Assembly (NCBI GenBank): GCA_030737875.1
Contig: CM060912.1
Span: forward strand, 880,361,199-880,425,198
Source of the DNA: Allium sativum
Lineage: Eukaryota > Streptophyta > Magnoliopsida > Asparagales > Amaryllidaceae
Reading direction: 5' to 3'
DNA length: 64,000 nt
Below, piece by piece: positions 35,471 to 47,100 of this stretch. The stretch's first letter is position 1; every line of letters starts with the position of its first letter. The notes below the pieces were generated by a model. It did not search any database and had not been told where the DNA came from. It worked only from the letters and a program-made list of their open reading frames with translations. A program made the position numbers and the translations under genes.

Positions 35471-37910
35471 TACTTTTAACAAAAAGTAAATCTTTTCCAT
35501 ACCGTCATATTTTCCTTTTTGATTTTAATAAAAACTCAATCTTTACCATGCCGTTGTATTTTAATTTAACAACCACATAACAATATTTTATTAAACTAAC
35601 AAGATCTAGTCCAATCAAATACAACAGGGTGATGTATATAATTATTTTCCCATGATTCACAGAATAACAACAAACATAATACGATCAAATATTTAAACAA
35701 ATAATTGGTTCTAATTTACTACCACACACAGATCTAAACTTTTGACTATCAAATCTAGCATCATACATCACACAACAATAGATCAATCATTCATAATCTT
35801 ATCACATCGTAGATCTAGTTCATTGACAATTCAACTTATTTAAATAACTAGAAAGTGATAATTAAATTGATTAAATTATTAAAAGAGAATCTCACCTTGA
35901 TTGGATCAGTATCAGAAATTCAAACGTGTTTAGAACTGGTCCCAATCGCTTTTTAAAAGTCGTATTCGAAGTCACGGATCTGAAAATTTTCAGTTTGGAG
36001 TTCGTATGAACAAATTATCAATTTCTTTTCACAACTGCAATTGCAACAGACAAAAGCGTGGCAAATCTGATTGAATTTTCATACCTTAATTTTCAGTTTT
36101 TTTCAAATCTTTGATTTGAATTTTCGGGAGATATGATCGATGGTTTCCAGAACCGATGGCGTGACGTCGGAGAGCTAGGAAGGGGGAGTAGGCGCCTGGA
36201 AGGGGGGTTGCGGTCTAGTCTGGTGGGCTCGGCGACGTGCGAACGGTGGCGGGTTCGGAGGCCCGATTCTCAAGACACAGGGCACGGCGGAGGACAATTC
36301 GGGTATGGATGGAAAGGTGGTGGAAAACTCTTCGAAAAGTTTAACTGGAGTGGAGGATTTCGTGGAGTGGAGAAGGAGAAATCGGAGCTAGAAGTTTTGA
36401 GGAAGAAGAGGGGGGCGGCGGCTTTGAAAAACAGGAAGAACGATGAATAGTGTGCACCGTATATATACTAGTATTTATGTATTTTTTCCATTTATTTTTT
36501 ATTTATTTAATTTCAAAATTAGGGTTTTTCCATCCGATCTCCAAACGGAGCCCAACGATCGTCGAACAATAGGTTTTGATGTCTTCTGAACACAATGGCG
36601 CTAGTGATGAAGCTCAATTCTAAAGTTTACAGCATGTTTCTTTTATATTTAAAAATAACGTTTAACATTAAATTCGAACCTATGTTTTAAATTTACCAGG
36701 GCCACATATTAACTCCAAAAATTACCGAAAAATATATTTAGTTATGTTTTGATGCTGCGGACCTAGGAAAATTAATTTCGTTCAATTCTGAGCCTATTTG
36801 AAAAATGGCCTTTTTCAAGTCGATTAAATTTGATCGAAATTGACAAAACACATTTTCTTTTGCCACGGTCACAAATAAATTCTAAAAATTCTAGAAAATT
36901 AAACTTAGCAATTATTTGACATTCCAAATCCAACAAAAGTGGTTTCGTCGAAAACAGAGGTCGTTTGTAAAATGATTATTTTCAAGGCGTATATATTAAG
37001 TATTAAAAATACATTTTTAAACAAATAATTTCCGAAACTCGAAATATATAAGTGTTAATACTTTTTAAATGCAGAAACATCATTCTGAACTCAATGGAAG
37101 TGGTTTCGAGTCCAAATTCCTTCGTATGCAAAAAGTAGCATTTTTGACCTTTATATATTATATATAAATTTCATAGCGACCTTTCTAAATTTTAATTTTG
37201 ACATAACTTACAAATTACAAACTGAAATCTAAATTTCTTAAATTCATTATAAAGATATCATCAATACGGTTCTAGCGTTTCTTGTTTCGTCTAATTTTGA
37301 CTTATAATGAATTTTATATATTTTTCCAAAGTTGGAAAAGGTATTTTGAAATTACCGTGCTTTTTTGGGCTCGGAATAGAATTAATATAAATTTTAAAGT
37401 CTTACTTCAAATAAAATAAATTTTTAATCGTTATTATTTAAAATAAATTATTTTAAATATCAAAAACTCATTAAAATAACTTAAAATAAATTTTCAAATT
37501 GGCCCCAAAATTCAGGGTTGTTACAAGAGATTTGATTTGAAATACTAGGAAAACATTAAAAAGAAATCGACGTACACCAATTGTATTATTACCAGTAATA
37601 CATAACAAAATTCCTCCTAAATAAAGCCTGCCATTATATCTCATCATCAAGAAAAAATTAACAATATAATGTGGTGATAGAGCATGAAAGATCTTCGAAT
37701 TCCATATGATAATGTTGTATAAACCAATCGATCCGATGCAAAGTAACCAGGCAATAATTATTGGGGCAAATATAAATGCCACTTTTTGTGTACCACGACG
37801 CTGCAAAGCAAAGAGTCCAACCAATACAATACATGAGATGAGTACCACAGCTCCTGTTATAGAGAAAACAAAGACATGTTCACCCTCAGTAAAGTCGAAT
37901 GATGCAATCT

Positions 37911-38544
37911 AGAATTTATACTGTACCAATTATACAACTCTACAGTCTAGAATATGCCCCTGATGCTTCTTCAGTTCTTCTTGGAATAAGATATAACATA
38001 ACCATTTCAGTTTGTTAATACTTTATTCTAAAATTAATGAAGTTATTATACAACTACTATTCTTTTTTTTTTAATGATTTTGTTGTAACAATGTAAATAA
38101 TACAATCATCGACAACATCTTAAACAAAAAAACAAACAAAAACAAACTATAAATAACACAGAAAAGTAAAATATCAGGATGAGTTGAACATACTGTAAGG
38201 TTTGTTGTCTTCTAATCATCGTTACAAGTACTAGATGGAATCATAGGAGATTGGGGTAGCTAAAGTTGAACTCTAATTGAATCTAATCAGATAAATTCGT
38301 TGGTGAAATCGATTTAAATGAAGTCGATTTTGATTACTCGCCCAAAGAAAAGCCGATTCAGCAAAAGGAGGGAGGCCAAAATCAAATCGCTTGCCTGAAG
38401 CAGAGGCAGATTCTCCAAAATAAGGGAGGACGAAATCAGTTCACCCAGGATTTGGGGGAGAACCCTAATTCTTTTATGTTGGCCAAAATGAAAACGTGAA
38501 GAGGGAGAAGCAAGAAATAAACATGAGAAAGGACGGGGAAAATT
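37911..38544. other. CACTA interior, 5' of the captured transporter
   Basis: No transporter exon was recognised upstream of the block at 37593-37908, so the captured copy seems to lack its N-terminal membrane segments. No other coding signal was recognised. Confidence 0.45.
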
Positions 38545-38751
38545 TGATACGGCTCAAACGCGTATGAAATGAAGCAATCCGAAGTTTCCAAGATCTATGG
38601 TCAGATTTTAAGGCTTGAGGGAGGTGTGGATCGGTTAAACTGTAGCAAATGAAATTTGATACGACTATGAGCCATATCAAATTTGATACGGGTTTAAGCC
38701 GTATCAAATCTCAGCATCCAGGTGTGCCAAATTTACTATTTTGGTGTAGTG
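38545..38751 (-). repeat. CACTA right terminal and subterminal repeats
   Basis: TTTGATACGGC, TTTGATACGAC and the reverse form GCCGTATCAAA lie as inverted pairs just inside the terminal TTTTGGTGTAGTG, mirroring the left end. Confidence 0.85.
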
Positions 38752-39996
38752 CATAAACAATTTCCATCAAAATGGCTTCGTCGTTAGGGTTACTAACTTT
38801 GGTGACGACAATATTAAAGAACTCCCTGTGAGCTTGATTTATGCGAGAGAGTGTTATAATATGTTTCGACTTGGCAGCATGTAGATGGAACTGACCTAAT
38901 TTCTTTTTCCTAGATCGTCGAATAAGGGTACCAATCTCGGTGGTATTCTCATGAACCATGTGAGAGCTACGCCATCCAAGTAGGTCGGAAAGGATTTGCA
39001 TTTCACATCGTCAAAGGCTTAGGCCGATTCCATATACCATTTGTATTGCATCAAATGATGGCCAAGGTTAGTCTTCCCTGAATAGTACTATATCTATGGA
39101 TGGTTGAATCTGCTAGGGAACCCGTCGTTTAGGATATCGTCCATGAAAAGGGTACAACTACAATCAATCCCTCAATCCTTATTGTTGTAACCTCTACTAT
39201 CATGCATAATTTACGTAACCAAAGTAGTCAAATCTGGAGTGCTAATGAAAGATCCGTACTCTGCATCATCATCATCATGTTTGGGTCTCCTCATCTCCTT
39301 TGCAAGCAATGTCACCGGCGCTGCCATTTGGGCAACACTTCCTTGACCCATGTTGTCTCGGTCAATCACAAGATGTGAGAGAGGAAGTGTTGGAGCTCGA
39401 GATGGCCCTGGAGCATCGCGATCATGCGACTAAGCAGCAACATTAGGTTTTCAAGAAGCGATCACTCTCGGGTCGACAATATCTGGTTCGACATGGGCGA
39501 GCCAAGTCAGATTGATAGGTGCATATGGTCCCAGTTCGATATGTAGAGCCATGAGTGTGCCGAATTAGATTGGTTGAGTCGCTTCGAGAGCATATCTGGT
39601 TCTGATTTGTTGTTGTAGCATTTCTCTACTTCGGTCTGATGACGACGATTTCTCGGACTAGCAGCGCGACGAAGTAGAAGCTCTCTAACTCCTAAAGTCA
39701 TTTCATTGCGCTTTCATTTTGTTGATATCCTTCCTTAGCACGATGTTCTCATGCATTTGATCGTTCATAGTACTAGCAGCCTCATTCAACTTTCTCATGA
39801 TCTCCATGAGGTCGTTGCACATCACAGGTGAAGAATTTGGCTTGGACACATTGGGTGCAGCAGTTGTAGTGGTTGCGGCAACATTCTCGACGTTGACGGG
39901 TTGCTGGTTCACATCATCCTGAGATTGGTTACTCGATGCTCTGGAAGAGGTAGTGGCTTTTTCGGAAACCATAATGATGGGAAATGAATGGAACAT
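38752..39996 (-). pseudogene. Retand-like gag, N-terminal and central part
   Basis: A possible start is at 39996 or the in-frame Met at 39969, giving a Ser/Gln/Asn-rich N-terminus and a helical stretch (VLRKDINKMKAQ). Then, in broken frames, come gag-like blocks: MQYKWYMESA near 39030, FPTYLDGVALTWF near 38960-38995, and HREFFNIVVTKVSNPNDEA near 38780-38835. Gag continues beyond the CACTA at 22142 in the same frame once the CACTA and one CAT are removed. Several stops occur between 39000 and 39700. It would form the particle shell. Confidence 0.68.
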
Positions 39997-40079
39997 GAAC
40001 TTCTCAATGAACTTGGGAATCTGCTAGTAAATACAAAATCCTTATGCTTGAGAATTCAAATTTCTCAATGAAAATACCA

Positions 40080-40891
40080 AAAATGGTTCAACACTCCAAA
40101 GTCAGAAAGTAGAGAATAAAAATTGAATAATAAATGAAAAAGTGAAGACATGCAATTTAGAGTGGTTCGGCTTGAATATGCCTATGTCCACTTGGTTATT
40201 TTCACTAGTTTTACACTAGTTTGACGATTACAGCAGGTGGAATTGATGCAACCCCAAGTACCACTGAAAAGAGTGAACAAGCAGTGCAAAAAGTTGAAGA
40301 AGAAGTCCTCCAAATGCCTTTTAAGGTGGTATTTATAGGCATAGTTCGTATTCGGTTCGACCAGGCGCGTGGGTGGAAAAGTAGGAGTAGTAGAGTGAAC
40401 AGAGAGTAGTGGAGTGGAGTCTACTAAGTCAGCCATGTATTCTCTCTCGACTCAGCATACGTCATGCCGATTCGGTGACATATCGAACCGGATGGAGGAA
40501 GATGTGGTCTTATTACATCCAACCAACCTGAGGACGCTGAGCCAAAAAAAAAAAAAAAAAAACCGAACCAAGAATGTGTTGAACCAAGATGAAGTGCTCT
40601 TGCTGAACAGAAAAGGATATGGATCTAGATCTGAGCTTTTATGCTCGTCTGGAGTTCCATGGTTTGGTGAAGTCAAACAGACTCCTACGCCTTGGCCGAA
40701 CCGAAGGCATGCCGAACCGGTGCGTTTGAGCCTACCGATCCGAGGCTGGAACGAATTGGGATGGTTTGTCCTTAGCCACTTGGGACTTGAGCTCAGTTAC
40801 ATTCGAGTCTTGAATATTCAAACTATGAAAGTTCAAGAACGTGACAATAAAGGTTGGTTGACAATGAGTTTTTTTGTAATATGTTTTTCAA
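40080..40891 (-). repeat. Probable 5' LTR of the Retand-like element (boundaries approximate)
   Basis: The right edge is set by comparison. From about 40892 the sequence matches the flank of the RNase H gene copy at 56632 onward, and just before that is TTTTTCAACA, an LTR-like end (minus strand TGTTGAAAAA). The segment GAGTGGTTCGGCTTGAATATGCCTATGTCCA near 40160 resembles a common plant LTR R-region block. A run of about 20 A is at 40543-40562. The left edge and primer site were not found. Confidence 0.4.
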
Positions 40892-41005
40892 CAAATTTGA
40901 TCCTTTGGATTAATGGTGGAGGATTTGCTTAATTCGATGAGGCAACATCAAGTATGTCATACTTTATTTTAATGATCGTAGTGGCTGGCCTTGAACCATT
41001 AGACA

Positions 41006-41191
41006 CCCACAATTGAGTTTTGCTACATCATCCGAAAATATTTTAGTCATTTTGTGCGGAATGTAGGGTTGTAACGTACTTAATACAGGTGGGAGTAAAC
41101 ACTGCAGATGTGGAAAATCCAACCATATGCATTCATTCCGCAAAAAATGACAAACGCAATTCCGGGCCAAATAGCATTTTCGCCCACGATT
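41006..41191. mobile_element. Small MITE (168 bp) with 9-bp target duplication
   Basis: The paralogous region near 56898-56915 shows the empty site with a single CCCACGATT. Here the insert 41015-41182 is flanked by CCCACAATT (41006-41014) and CCCACGATT (41183-41191). The ends are imperfect inverted repeats, strongest at GTCATTTTGTGCGGAATG against its inverted partner. A 9-bp duplication fits a Mutator-like origin. Confidence 0.65.
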
Positions 41192-41244
41192 AATACAACA
41201 AACATCAAGATATTTCTTTTTCTTTTTGGAAAATGGTAAATTAA

Positions 41245-41685
41245 ATACAGCGTAGGGTTGTAAATTTTGTCCGAATGTCCGACGTCCATTCGTGTCCGTG
41301 ATCGAAATACGTCTGTCCGAGTTCGTCCGATTTTCATTTAGGACACGAGTTAGGACAACAAAATTTGTACGAGAAAAATCATGTCCGGTCCGGGCTTGTC
41401 CGAATTCATCCGAATAACTTGTAATCCGCGCCGTATAGTTGAGAGAAAATCTAGTAAAATGTACAAAATATGATATAAATAGCCATGTCCGACCGAGTCC
41501 GATCGTCTCCGTGTCCGAAAAACATGTCTGTGTCCGACCGATTATATTTAGGACACGAATTAGGACAACGAAATTTATCCGAGAAAAAATTTGGTCCAGT
41601 CCGTGTTTAATCCGTTTTTTTATGACAGAAACTGAACACGCCTCCGTCCGGTTGGGTCCGACCGATTTACACCCCTGATACAACG
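41245..41685. mobile_element. hAT-like MITE (425 bp) with 8-bp target duplication
   Basis: The ends are TAGGGTTGTAAAT (41253) and, inverted, CAGGGGTGTAAAT (ending 41677), typical of hAT MITEs. Flanks ATACAGCG (41245-41252) and ATACAACG (41678-41685) are an 8-bp duplication with one mismatch. The paralog at about 56963 has a single ATACAACG. Inside, a GTCCG-rich unit of about 150 bp occurs twice (about 41267-41420 and 41487-41640). ORFs across it are not coding. Confidence 0.85.
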
Positions 41686-41849
41686 GTCAAAGTTTCAAAC
41701 GAACCAAGTTACGTCGCTCGATGAAAGCATGTGTCCACTTTTAAGTGCAATGTGTACAATACCGCCTCAGAGTAAAAGTCATAGTATTTCTTGTAAAATC
41801 AAATCTACCCTTCTAGGATAAAAAACCCTATACTCGATAACTGTGGAAA
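41686..41849 (+). promoter_or_regulatory. Conserved upstream region of the RNase H-like gene
   Basis: About 160 bases just upstream of the ATG are kept in all three gene copies (here, about 56970-57060 plus 57414-57471, and about 59945-60103). Shared blocks include GTGTCCACTTTTAAGTGCAA, TTCTAGGATAAAA and ACCCTATACTCGATAA-TGTG. Retention in two pseudogene copies reflects recent duplication as well as possible function. No clear TATA box is seen. Confidence 0.45.
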
Positions 41850-44129
41850 ATGGTTTTTTTCCACGGGGACAATGTGCGTATTTACAGTTCAAATCCTATT
41901 TCTTTGTTCCGTTATTATTTCTCTTTTGCATGAATCGATATGTGAGTTTGATACATACGTATATATGTGTATTATCTATGTAGTATGACTGCCTGATTGA
42001 ATTTGATGGAGCATCGAAGGGAAACCCCGGAAAATCAGGGGCTGGAGCAGTCATTCGTGATCTTGATTCTCACAATGTTAGTATTTTTTCATTCTTTTTT
42101 TATATATGGTGTCAATTTTTTTGGTAACTTGCATTACTCTAAGCTTTGCTAAAATTTTTAACCAAGCACATTACAACTTACAACAGTGGTTCGTCTTTTC
42201 CAATTTCTTAATAATGGAGATTACTTGAAGTTGTCCCAGAAATTGTGTTACTTGAAGATATGTCTTCTTTAATCATTGTATTGTGGTGTAATCCCTTTAG
42301 ATTTTGGCATCTTAAGCATCCATGACAGTAGTAAAGTCCCCAAAATAGAAGTTATTATAAAGCACCATAATGATTGATTTGAGACCATGGTTCTTAGATT
42401 TGAGGATGGTTGGTCCAGATGGAGTTTAGGGTCTTAAGAATCCGAAAGATTCGAAATTCATATGTACCCAAAAAGGGATAAACATCTAATATATGAGGAA
42501 AAAGAGGTACAAATTGGGATATGAAGACATCCACATTAAATAGTTAACCGTTTAATTTTTGTTATACTATGTGTATTTTAATTTTTTGATACAACATCTG
42601 AGTTTATTATTTTATTTTTAATAGTTTATAGCATACACATTCATTGTATATTAATTGACCATTTACTATAATCATATTTGTTGATTTTGCATGCTTTTAC
42701 AGTTAGTGGGATTGAATTCTTTAACGTTAAATCAAAATTTTATATTCAAATTTCTGAATTATCTATAGTTAGAGGTTTGGATATTTATTCGATTTACGGT
42801 ATCCGAAAATGATTTCAGATGCCGATATGACACAATCAGCTTCCGAAGGTATCCATTGACAGACCGATTGTGTATGGCTTATTTAGAGAAGTTTTGAATA
42901 AGGATTAATGTTAGAGAAGTCAATCTAAATTTTATATAAGTTTGTTGGAGTGCTGCCATTTGCACCCATCATTCACTTTTTTTTTCTTTTTTTTTTAAAG
43001 TTCCATAGCTGTTTTCCCTTTTGCTAACACAAATGATTTTTTTTAATTCTATTTTTAAAAGAAAATTCAACCAATCTGAAAAAGAAAATTCAACCAATCT
43101 GAAAAAATGAAATAAAAATCTGAACGTTTATATTAGGAATAAAATCCATAAAGACTTGAATCAACTAGAAAATGACAGGGATAATTGATTTAAGCCCACT
43201 GATTTGTTGATTTGATTTGAGTTTATGATTATAAAATTCAATTAAAATTCTCTGAATCCAAATTTGAGATTAAAACCTAAGAATTAGAGGGAGAAGAAAG
43301 AGTGTTAAATGAAACTTTGCTTGTTTGATTTGAATTTTGATTATTTTCAAGCTGAAGTACAAAGACATGGAAAAAACACCTTTTGTGCAGAATGATTTGG
43401 TGGATGTAAGTGGGTTTGGAGTGTTTAATGTTTTGAGTGGCTAAGTGAAGTGGTAAATTCAAGAGAATAAAAGTGACTATAAACGTATAATTGCTCCCTT
43501 GTTTTGTTAAGAAACCTTCTCGCTGTGCATGGAGCGTGGAAAATCATCTTATAAATCACAGCACATCTTTTTCCAATGATATTATTCTTGTAATATGTTA
43601 ACCTTCTACTTTTCAGTTATTATTTTGGTTCTATTTGTAAATCTAACAAACCATCTTTCCACGTGCCTTTTATAATGATAATGCTGAAGGAAACTATTGA
43701 AACTTTTGCTGCTGAGTTTTTATTTTGTGTTTATTTCCGTGAATCTTAAAAGAGACAAATAATGAGTTGCACACCTGATAAATTTTACTGCTTGAAGCGC
43801 GTCCATTTGGACCCGTGGGTGTTCTTTGTTTCAGAATGATGTTGCCTTGTCATTCAGTATTAAGTGTGAAAAATAGAGTCAAGCATATATTGGTTAAACC
43901 AAATAAACTAGTTAAGTTTGATGGTTTGGTTTTGTTAGTTATTCGGTTGGTTTTTGTTTTTTGTTTTTATATTTCTTTGGTTCATTGGTCAGATTCAGTT
44001 TTGAATGATTGAAAATCGAACCAACCAATCAAACCAAATTTAAAGATTCAGTTATATTAACATAACAAAGTTACTACCGGCAACCTTAATATTTACTCTG
44101 TGTGTGTGTCTGTATCTTTATGTATATGC

Positions 44130-44186
<57 letters not shown>

Positions 44187-47100
44187 TTTCTATCATGTCA
44201 TGTTAATATCATAGATTTTTTTTTTCAAAATGTTTGATTCGTATGGATTTAATTAATTGTTTTGATTTTATATTATGTCAACAATTAGAAGATCAAATTA
44301 ATTTTTAGGTAAACCATATAAACCGACCAAACTAAATCAAATATTATCAGTTTGATTGGCTTTGGTTTTAAAAAATTACCGATTTGTATTGGTTTATGTT
44401 TCTTAAATGATAAGTTTGATTACACCATTTTTGAATGGTTTCAGTGCTCACCCCTATGCAAAATCAGTCTTATGTATTTAAGTAGCTTGATGTCCGGGCC
44501 TCCGTGGGAATGCTTGTAATAATGGGTGGGAATAAAATTTAGTGAGCCACTAATATTTTGTGAATTTTGAACAAATTTGGACATGTACACAAGGTTTTAA
44601 AACATATGCAATTAATTAACTTATAGTTTTCAGTAGATATCGATCTATATGTTCTAAATTTGATCATATTTGAATATACAGACTTGGCACCTTCGCGAGG
44701 GACTAGGTTTCACAACATGCAATGTTGCGGAATACCGTGGACTTATTCTTGGTTTGAGGACTGCACATGAGCAAGGCTATAGGAGAGTTCACGTCTCTGG
44801 AGATTCTTTCCTTGTCTATAATCAGGTTTATTTGTCCGTTTATTTCTTTGTTTTATTCGTTTTACTAGCAAAATTGCTTATTTGTTTTTTCTGAGACTTT
44901 AAGAAACTTATTTAGAAGCTAGCATCTTTAATTTTGCGTTTGTTAAAATAGTTGTTATTTGCTCGGTTCCAGTGTAACGAGTTCTTTTTATTCAAGTGGA
45001 TGGTGCTTTAAAGATTTAGTCATGCTTTGGCTTTGTAATATATTAAGCATGGTTAAATTTATTCAATGTATATAATATAACAGCTGTCTAGCATTGTTAG
45101 TCTATGGCTAAATGCCAATAGGTGCCATGGCTTCTGTAACATCTACAAATATTTAGTTGAAGGTTGAAACGGTAGCATACAACTGGCGCCGCATGTTACA
45201 GTATAAATTATAAATCTCTTCTAGTTCTGGGATGGAAGATTCGAATGTAGTTTCAATTCAAAATTTCAACTGGATGATCAACAATATGAATCCCTTAGAT
45301 GGCCACATATTTCTGGCATACATAGTGCTAGTATTCGGATTTCATGATTATAAGATGCAGAATCTTCATATCTCCAGTTAATAAATATGTGGTGTCTTGC
45401 TTTATTCTTGAAAGACGAACTTACCAAATTATATCATAAACGTTGAATATTACCCGATGATTTATCAAAAAATTGAGGTTGCTGTAGATCTTAAGTTTCT
45501 ATACAGTGGAAGTATACTTAGATAATGTAGATATATGTATATCTGTATAGTAACAAACAAAAATGTAAATGAGAGCACACAATGTTTAACGAGGTTTGGC
45601 AAATGACCTACGTTCTTTGGGGGTGGGGGGGTGGAGTGATTTTATTTACCACAATGGAGAAGCAAACGAGGGATACAAACAAAGCTTACACAAATCTCTC
45701 ATGGCAGCTGAAGCTAAAACCTTCATTGTTTCTCTCAATCACACAACAGTACATACACATGACTTGGGGGAGTGATTTTATTTACCACAATGGAGAAGCA
45801 AACGAGGGATACAAACAAAGCTTACACAAATCTCTCATGGCAGCTGAAGCTAAAACCTTCATTGTTTCTCTCAATCACACAACAGTACATATACATGACT
45901 TGGTTTATTTGGGCTTTAACTAGTATTAGGTCCACATAAAAAAACATTGCATCAAAGAGTATTCAGCTGCATTAGCATGCATCAGGCGTGCACCATATTC
46001 CACAATTCTCCACCTCGGATCATGTTCAATAAACATGAGATAATTTCATACAAACTACTCTAATTGCCTCATAATCAGCCGCACCATTAAAAATAATAGT
46101 TGCCTACGTACCCAAAGGGATCAAGCTACCGTAGTTCATCAGCATATCAAAAAAAAAAAAAAAAGACTTCATATGGTTCCGTAGAACCTCCACCTCATCT
46201 GAGTATCATATATCAAACATCAAGAAAATTAATCAAGTCAAGACAATGCTTGAACTTGACACTGAGAAGTACCTTAGTCAACATGTCTGTTGGATTCTCT
46301 TTTGTATCAATTTTTACCAACAAAATTTGTTTCTTAGACAATACTTCTCGAATGAAATGATAGCGCACATTTATGTGCTTTGTTCTGGCATGATGAACTT
46401 GATCCTTTGCTAAGTGAATAGCACTCATACTATCACAATACACATCAAGTTGATTTTGCACTACCCCCAAGTCATTTAATAAGCCCTGTAACCATATGGC
46501 TTCTTTGAATGCTTCGGTTACAACCATGTATTCCACCTCAGTAGTAGACATTGCTACTGTTGACTGCAGAATTGATCTCCAACATATGGGACCTCCTGCC
46601 AAAGTAAATACATAATCTGTAGTTGAGTGTCTCTTATCCAAATCACCGGCATAATATGAGTCTGCATAACCAGTGCATAAATGATTGTTGTTCATGTCTC
46701 TCACAAATTCTAACCCAACATTAATAGGTCCCAAAAGATACCTCAAAACTCATTTGACAACATTCCAATGCTCTTTTCCAGGAGCATGCATGTAACGGCT
46801 GACCATATTCACCGCATGTGATATGTCAGGTCGTGTACACACCATCGCATACATAAGACTCCCCACAACGTTAGCATATGAAGCATTTGCCATAAATTGA
46901 ATTTCATCATTGGAAGGACACATTCTTGCATTTATTAATTAAAAATGAACACGATGGGAGTACTAACTGGTTTTGCACTTTCGGTGATGCCAGACTTCTT
47001 CAATACTTTCTTCAAATATGCCTTTTGAGACAAACATATTTTGTCATTCATCTTGTCTCTTTGAATTTCCATGTCAAGAATTTTCTTAGCATCTCCAAGA

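Larger units (their letters stand above)
25707..37530 (-). mobile_element. Outer solo LTR (about 5.6 kb) inside the CACTA, minus orientation
   Basis: It starts on the minus strand at 37525 with TGTAACAACCC and ends at 25712 with CCGTTACA. A perfect AGAGA target duplication lies at 25707-25711 and 37526-37530. No interior or second LTR exists, so it is a solo LTR, interrupted by the nested LTR at 28230-34400. A TATA-like TATATATAC (about 36459-36468) precedes a GC-rich leader (36120-36450). The open frame 36133-36450 on the + strand is antisense to that leader and is not taken as a gene. The family resembles the LARD LTR (same CAGTCCCATGACTG block, near 26080-26100). Confidence 0.9.
23302..37908 (-). 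pseudogene. HAK/KUP-family potassium transporter pieces captured by the CACTA
   Basis: Minus-strand exon-like blocks match plant HAK/KUP K+ transporters in order. Block 1 is 37593-37908 ([30 protein letters not shown]). Block 2 is 24382-24495 ([19 protein letters not shown]). Block 3 is 24050-24298 ([38 protein letters not shown]). Block 4 is 23302-23743, which starts SITVMFVT and jumps to the C-terminal region ([29 protein letters not shown]). It keeps the family stop position. Acceptors and several GT donors persist. Defects are a missing N-terminus, lost middle membrane segments, a stop at 24240-24242, another near 23546, and a frameshift near 23446. The solo LTR 25712-37525 lies in an intron. 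Confidence 0.88.
22140..38754. mobile_element. CACTA (En/Spm-type) transposon, non-autonomous, carrying HAK/KUP gene pieces
   Basis: The element runs from CACTACACCAGAAATGCC at 22143 to TTTTGGTGTAGTG ending at 38751, so the first 10 bases of the terminal inverted repeats match exactly. A perfect 3-bp target duplication CAT lies at 22140-22142 and 38752-38754. Subterminal regions (about 22208-22330 and 38545-38710) hold inverted TTTGATACGGC / GCCGTATCAAA units, as in plant CACTA elements. No transposase is recognised. Without the nested solo LTRs the element is about 4.8 kb. It contains exons of a potassium transporter on the minus strand. Confidence 0.93.
5521..40891 (-). mobile_element. Tat/Retand-type Ty3/gypsy retrotransposon, degenerate, split by two insertions
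   Basis: Minus-strand pieces of one element lie in the correct order: 5' LTR-like region (about 40.08-40.89 kb), gag (39996 to 38752, continuing at 22142), protease (about 21.3-20.85 kb), RT (20.58-19.81 kb), and RNase H and integrase (7814 to 5521). Removing 7815-19811 and 22143-38751, with one target-duplication copy each, makes the coding frames meet. All parts carry many stops, so it is an old dead copy. No 3' LTR is seen; it was either lost at 5.3-5.5 kb or lies left of the window. Confidence 0.82.

Noticed and set aside
36133..36450. 105-codon open frame on the + strand
   Set aside because: It is antisense to the leader of the outer solo LTR and reflects the same GC-rich composition.
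41080..41683. Long open frames on both strands across 41080-41683 (up to 239 codons)
   Set aside because: They run through a hAT-like MITE with defined ends and an 8-bp target duplication, and the Arg/Thr-rich repeats come from its GTCCG units.
43815..44460. Possible large hAT MITE in intron 2
   Set aside because: The right end GCTCACCCCTA is suggestive, but no matching left terminus or 8-bp duplication was found.
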